The notes under the pieces are model-generated. The model ran no database searches, had not been told where the DNA came from, and was given only the letters and a program-made list of their open reading frames with translations. A program made the position numbers and the translations under genes. Positions 60,492-64,000 of a DNA stretch of 64,000 bases are shown here, one piece after another. The stretch covers positions 10,144,679 to 10,208,678 of the forward strand of contig NC_081337.1 of NCBI RefSeq assembly GCF_022539665.2, written 5' to 3'. Origin of the DNA: Daphnia carinata (lineage: Eukaryota > Arthropoda > Branchiopoda > Diplostraca > Daphniidae). The number at the start of each line of letters is the position of its first letter. The first letter of the stretch is position 1.

Positions 60492-63236
60492 ATGCCTCTT
60501 ACGACAGAGCAAATAAAACTTATGGAAGAAAATCGTCGCAAGGCATTAGAAAAACGTGCTGCTGCAAAAAAATCTGAAGCAAACCAGCTTATGAACCAAA
60601 GCAACGTTTCTGCAGGAAATGTAACTTTTACCCCATCCTCCCCATTTAGCTCGTCAGCAGTAAAAAATAATGCAAGCACTTCCTCTTTTTATTCAAAATT
60701 CCTACCTAGTACTGGGGGAAAATCAACATCAAGCACCCCAGCTTCGGTTTCTAAATTGCCACCAAAAAATCCAAAGTACACTCCTTCAACCAATTCCACT
60801 AGACCAATTGCATCATTTCAACTGGTTTCAAGGAAAAAGTTTTGTGTAGAAGCACCCTTTGATAATGAAATGATTGAAATATTCAAAAAATTCCCTTCGA
60901 AGTCTTATGATCCTGTTACCAGAAAGTGGACTTTTTCCTTGGCTGATCATCAGAAAATACTTGAAAGTCTCAACCCTTTACTTACAAGATATCAACTACA
61001 ACCTTTACCAAAATTTATATTAGATATTTTCAAGTAAATTTTTACTCCATGTATATTATATACATTTGTGTAATAATTTTGAATTCTTCAGAAATTCACC
61101 CCCCGAAAGAAACATACCAGAGGTTGATATCAGCAGCATAGACCCCAAGCTATACCATGCTTTGCTACCTTTCCAGAGACAGAGTGTTTATTTTGGAATT
61201 CACCTACAGGGAAGAATACTTATTGCAGATGATATGGGTATGTATGTGTTGAGTGATGTATTGTTGTCCAAGGCCTATACTTTGTAATATGAAACTTCCA
61301 TTAGGACTGGGTAAAACATTGCAGGCACTTGCTCTTGCACATTACTATCTTGCTGATTGGCCTCTGCTGATTCTGACACCGTCTTCCATGAAATTTGCGT
61401 GGGATGAAGCTGTTAAAATATGGTTACCTAGTGTCCCCCTTCATCATATTCAAGTACTTTCCTCTTATGAAGAAAACATACATCACACATATAATATTTA
61501 TTTATTAATTCCTTTCCTCAAAAGGTTATTTGTTCAGGAAAGGATTTCATTGACAAAGAAGTTTCAGTAACAATTTGTTCATACGATCTTTTAACGAGAA
61601 GACTGAAAGATTTAGAAGCCATAAATTTTAAAACCATTATATTTGATGAAAGTCACCTCACGAAAAGTAACTTAATGCGTTTTGCCATAAATATATTGTT
61701 ATCTCATTTTTTTTTTTACTAAATATTTGGTAGCTAGAAATTCTAAAAGAGCCACCGCCGCTTCCTCAATTAGCGCACAAGCAAAGAGAGTAATACTACT
61801 TTCTGGAACGCCCGCTCTTTCCCGACCTGAAGAGCTATTCAGCCAGCTGCAAATCTTAGAAAGAAAGCCGTTCACAGGGTAATCACATTTTCCAGATGTT
61901 CGCTGATAATTATTTGTCCATGATCGCATGTTACTTATTCCAAACAATTAAAGGACCTTCCATGCTTTCGGGTTGCGCTACTGCGGAGCCAAAGAAACGA
62001 GTTTTGGCTGGAATTATAATGGGGCCACCAATATGCAGGAGCTACAACTAATCCTAGAAGAAAAATTTATGATAAGACGTCTGAAAAGCCAAGTCCTTTC
62101 ACAGTTGCCATCTAAACAAAGGTATTGACATTATTTAAATTTCACACGTTTAGCTATGAATAGACAGTATTCGATTTCAGGCAAATGATAATACTTGATC
62201 CTGGTTCCGTCAAACGTGATACGTCGGAAATGAATTCGTTAGCAAAGAATATGACAAATGAATTCGCCAGAGCACTGGAAAAGAGAGGCGCACTTTTATC
62301 TTACTACTCAGAAACGGCGAAAGCCAAAAGCAAAGCTGTTTGGTACGCATCATAAAAAATAACCTTCGTGTATGCAAATTGACTTAAGTAACCATTCTTG
62401 TTTATAGTGACTACATCGTAGACTTACTGGAGAACGGCAAGAAGTTTCTTTGTTTTGCTCATCACCAGGTTTTGTTGAACGATATTAGCCACTGCATCGA
62501 ACAACAATCAAAAGAGTAATTAAATCAGTTAGCTTTCTTTAATTTCTTGTAGAACTAATATTTTATTACCGTGGTGATATTTTGATTAAAGGTATATTCG
62601 AATTGACGGATCGGTCTCTTCCGACGACCGAAAGAAATTGTGTGATAATTTCCAACTGAAGGACAGTGTACGAGTTGCTGTGCTATCCATCACCGCCGCC
62701 AATACAGGGTTAACGTTAACGTCAGCCAATCTAGTCGTCTTTGCTGAATTGTTTTGGAATCCTGGTGTATGTTACCAAATAGGTCAAAATTAGGTTATCT
62801 TGTTTCATCTTTATGGGTTTCGTTTTATAGATTTTAACACAAGCTGAGGATCGAGCTCATCGCATTGGCCAACAGGATAGCGTAGTAGTTCAATATCTGG
62901 TGGCCAAAGAAACTGCGGACGATTATCTTTGGCCGCTGGTTCAAAGCAAGCTGGATATTTTGAGCAAAGCCGGCCTCAGTAAAGACAATTTCATGAAGCG
63001 GATACGAGGCATCTTTCGGTAATCGCTCGACCAATTATTACTTTCTATTTATATGGCTTTATGTTTTGTTTGTTATATATTGAAATTTCTTTTTACAAAA
63101 GAATACCAAGGCTTCTGCTTCCGTTATTGACTTCTTGGAGGAATTATCGCAAGAGGATTTATCGGCAGTGAATGATGCTGAAAAACAAAATAGCAGTGTT
63201 GGCGAACCGGAGAACAAAAGATCCAAAACATACTAA
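60492..63236 (+). CDS. Marcal1: SMARCAL1 (HARP) annealing helicase
   Basis: This SNF2-family enzyme rewinds RPA-coated DNA at stalled forks. Exons are 60492-61033, 61092-61237, 61305-61453, 61525-61666, 61734-61878, 61954-62121, 62181-62342, 62408-62515, 62592-62766, 62831-63018 and possibly about 63103-63236. The N-terminal RPA-binding motif is [21 protein letters not shown] single HARP domain follows at about 102-160 (human has two). Helicase motifs are [43 protein letters not shown] (split [17 protein letters not shown]) and EDRAHRIGQ. The last splice does not keep a coding-like frame: after exon 10 (CG, phase 2), either the protein stops at TAA 63020-63022 without splicing (642 residues), or the final exon is read one base out of phase. 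The end is therefore uncertain. Confidence 0.9.
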
Positions 63237-63773
63237 GGCAAGTTCTTGTTAAATTCTTAACTTTTACTGGGCGTTTCTCGAAATTATTGGGGTCAGAGTT
63301 TGAAATTGAAATGAGAATATGTATTTTTTTGAATAATGTCACTTCCAAGTCCGTTTGCATGTATTCAATTAAGGCACAGACGTCAACAGCTTTTTTCAAA
63401 ATAAATGAAAGGGTTTAACAGAGAAACAGTATGGCATGAAGAGTCTTGGGATTAAGGAATAAAAGAGAACGGCCAATTAATTGACTTCAGAAGTGAAAAT
63501 AGGTGGGCGGGTGTTTTAGCTGAGTTTCAAAACTAGGCAAAGAGAAGGAAAACCCATCATCAATCAATAATTCTTGCAAAAAAGAAGTGTCGATAGAGAC
63601 AGAGAGTAAATAAATAAGAACTGGGAAGTGAAATGTCAAGAGAGACAGAAGAGAATGAAAGAGAGAGAGAAAGATGGAAGAAAAGACGAAGAAGAGAAGA
63701 ATAAAAATTGAAAAGAATTGGGACGATAGGAGTCGAAAACGAGTCTCTCCCCCATCGGAAAGCGCTAGATGAT
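63237..63773. other. Convergent gap SMARCAL1 / actin
   Basis: 537 bp holding both 3' UTRs. The part next to actin (63600-63710) is GA-rich on the + strand, that is CT-rich in the actin transcript. No other feature seen. Confidence 0.5.

Positions 63774-64000
<227 letters not shown>

Overview
The window is a gene-dense piece of animal nuclear DNA. Genes have many short introns (mostly about 55-90 bp, GT-AG) and close spacing. Almost every gene is recognisable as a metazoan orthologue, with arthropod-type members such as a dpr/DIP-like immunoglobulin protein and a single TNRC6 gene (gawky). Intron size, protein flavour and a local apolipoprotein D cluster with intron turnover point to a branchiopod crustacean, most likely Daphnia. 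There is no sign of bacterial, viral or transposon origin in the genes I could read.

Layout. 1-701 (-): N-terminal part of the SNARE Vti1b. 986-3774 (-): RpL4. 4249-5220 (+): BCAS2/SPF27. 5494-13635 (-): orthologue of the colorectal mutant cancer protein MCC, 15 exons with a 3.6 kb intron. 14242-14576 (+): mRpL34. 14623-18393 (-): two-Ig-domain cell-surface protein. 18918-23320 (-): SKIC3/TTC37. 23837-26887 (+): MIC60/mitofilin. 27467-31736: three apolipoprotein D-like lipocalins (one +, two -). About 33.2-42.1 kb (+): gawky/GW182/TNRC6, with distant non-coding leaders. 42.1-51.3 kb: gene-free, pyrimidine-rich on the + strand, probably largely a long gawky 3' UTR. 51314-54794 (-): RASD (Dexras/Rhes) small GTPase. 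54.8-58.1 kb: nothing recognised. 58122-58906 (+): unrecognised secreted protein. 59217-60253 (-): TVP23. 60492-63236 (+): SMARCAL1. 63774-64000 (-): C-terminal end of an actin.

Exon models were built by hand from splice sites, reading phase and family similarity. For all complete genes except SMARCAL1 the exon lengths sum to a multiple of three and read open throughout. SMARCAL1 has a one-base problem before its last exon.

Most genes are unrelated housekeeping functions: translation (RpL4, mRpL34), splicing (BCAS2), RNA decay (SKIC3, gawky), mitochondria (MIC60), membrane traffic (Vti1b, TVP23) and fork repair (SMARCAL1). There is no operon-like logic. The only local family is the lipocalin trio. 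Points most worth a second look are the intron turnover in the third lipocalin with a direct repeat at one novel intron, two adjacent GC-AG introns in RpL4, a structured RpL4 intron, the long gawky 3' region with complementary CA/TG repeats, the orphan secreted protein with a furin-like site, and the broken phase at the SMARCAL1 C-terminus.
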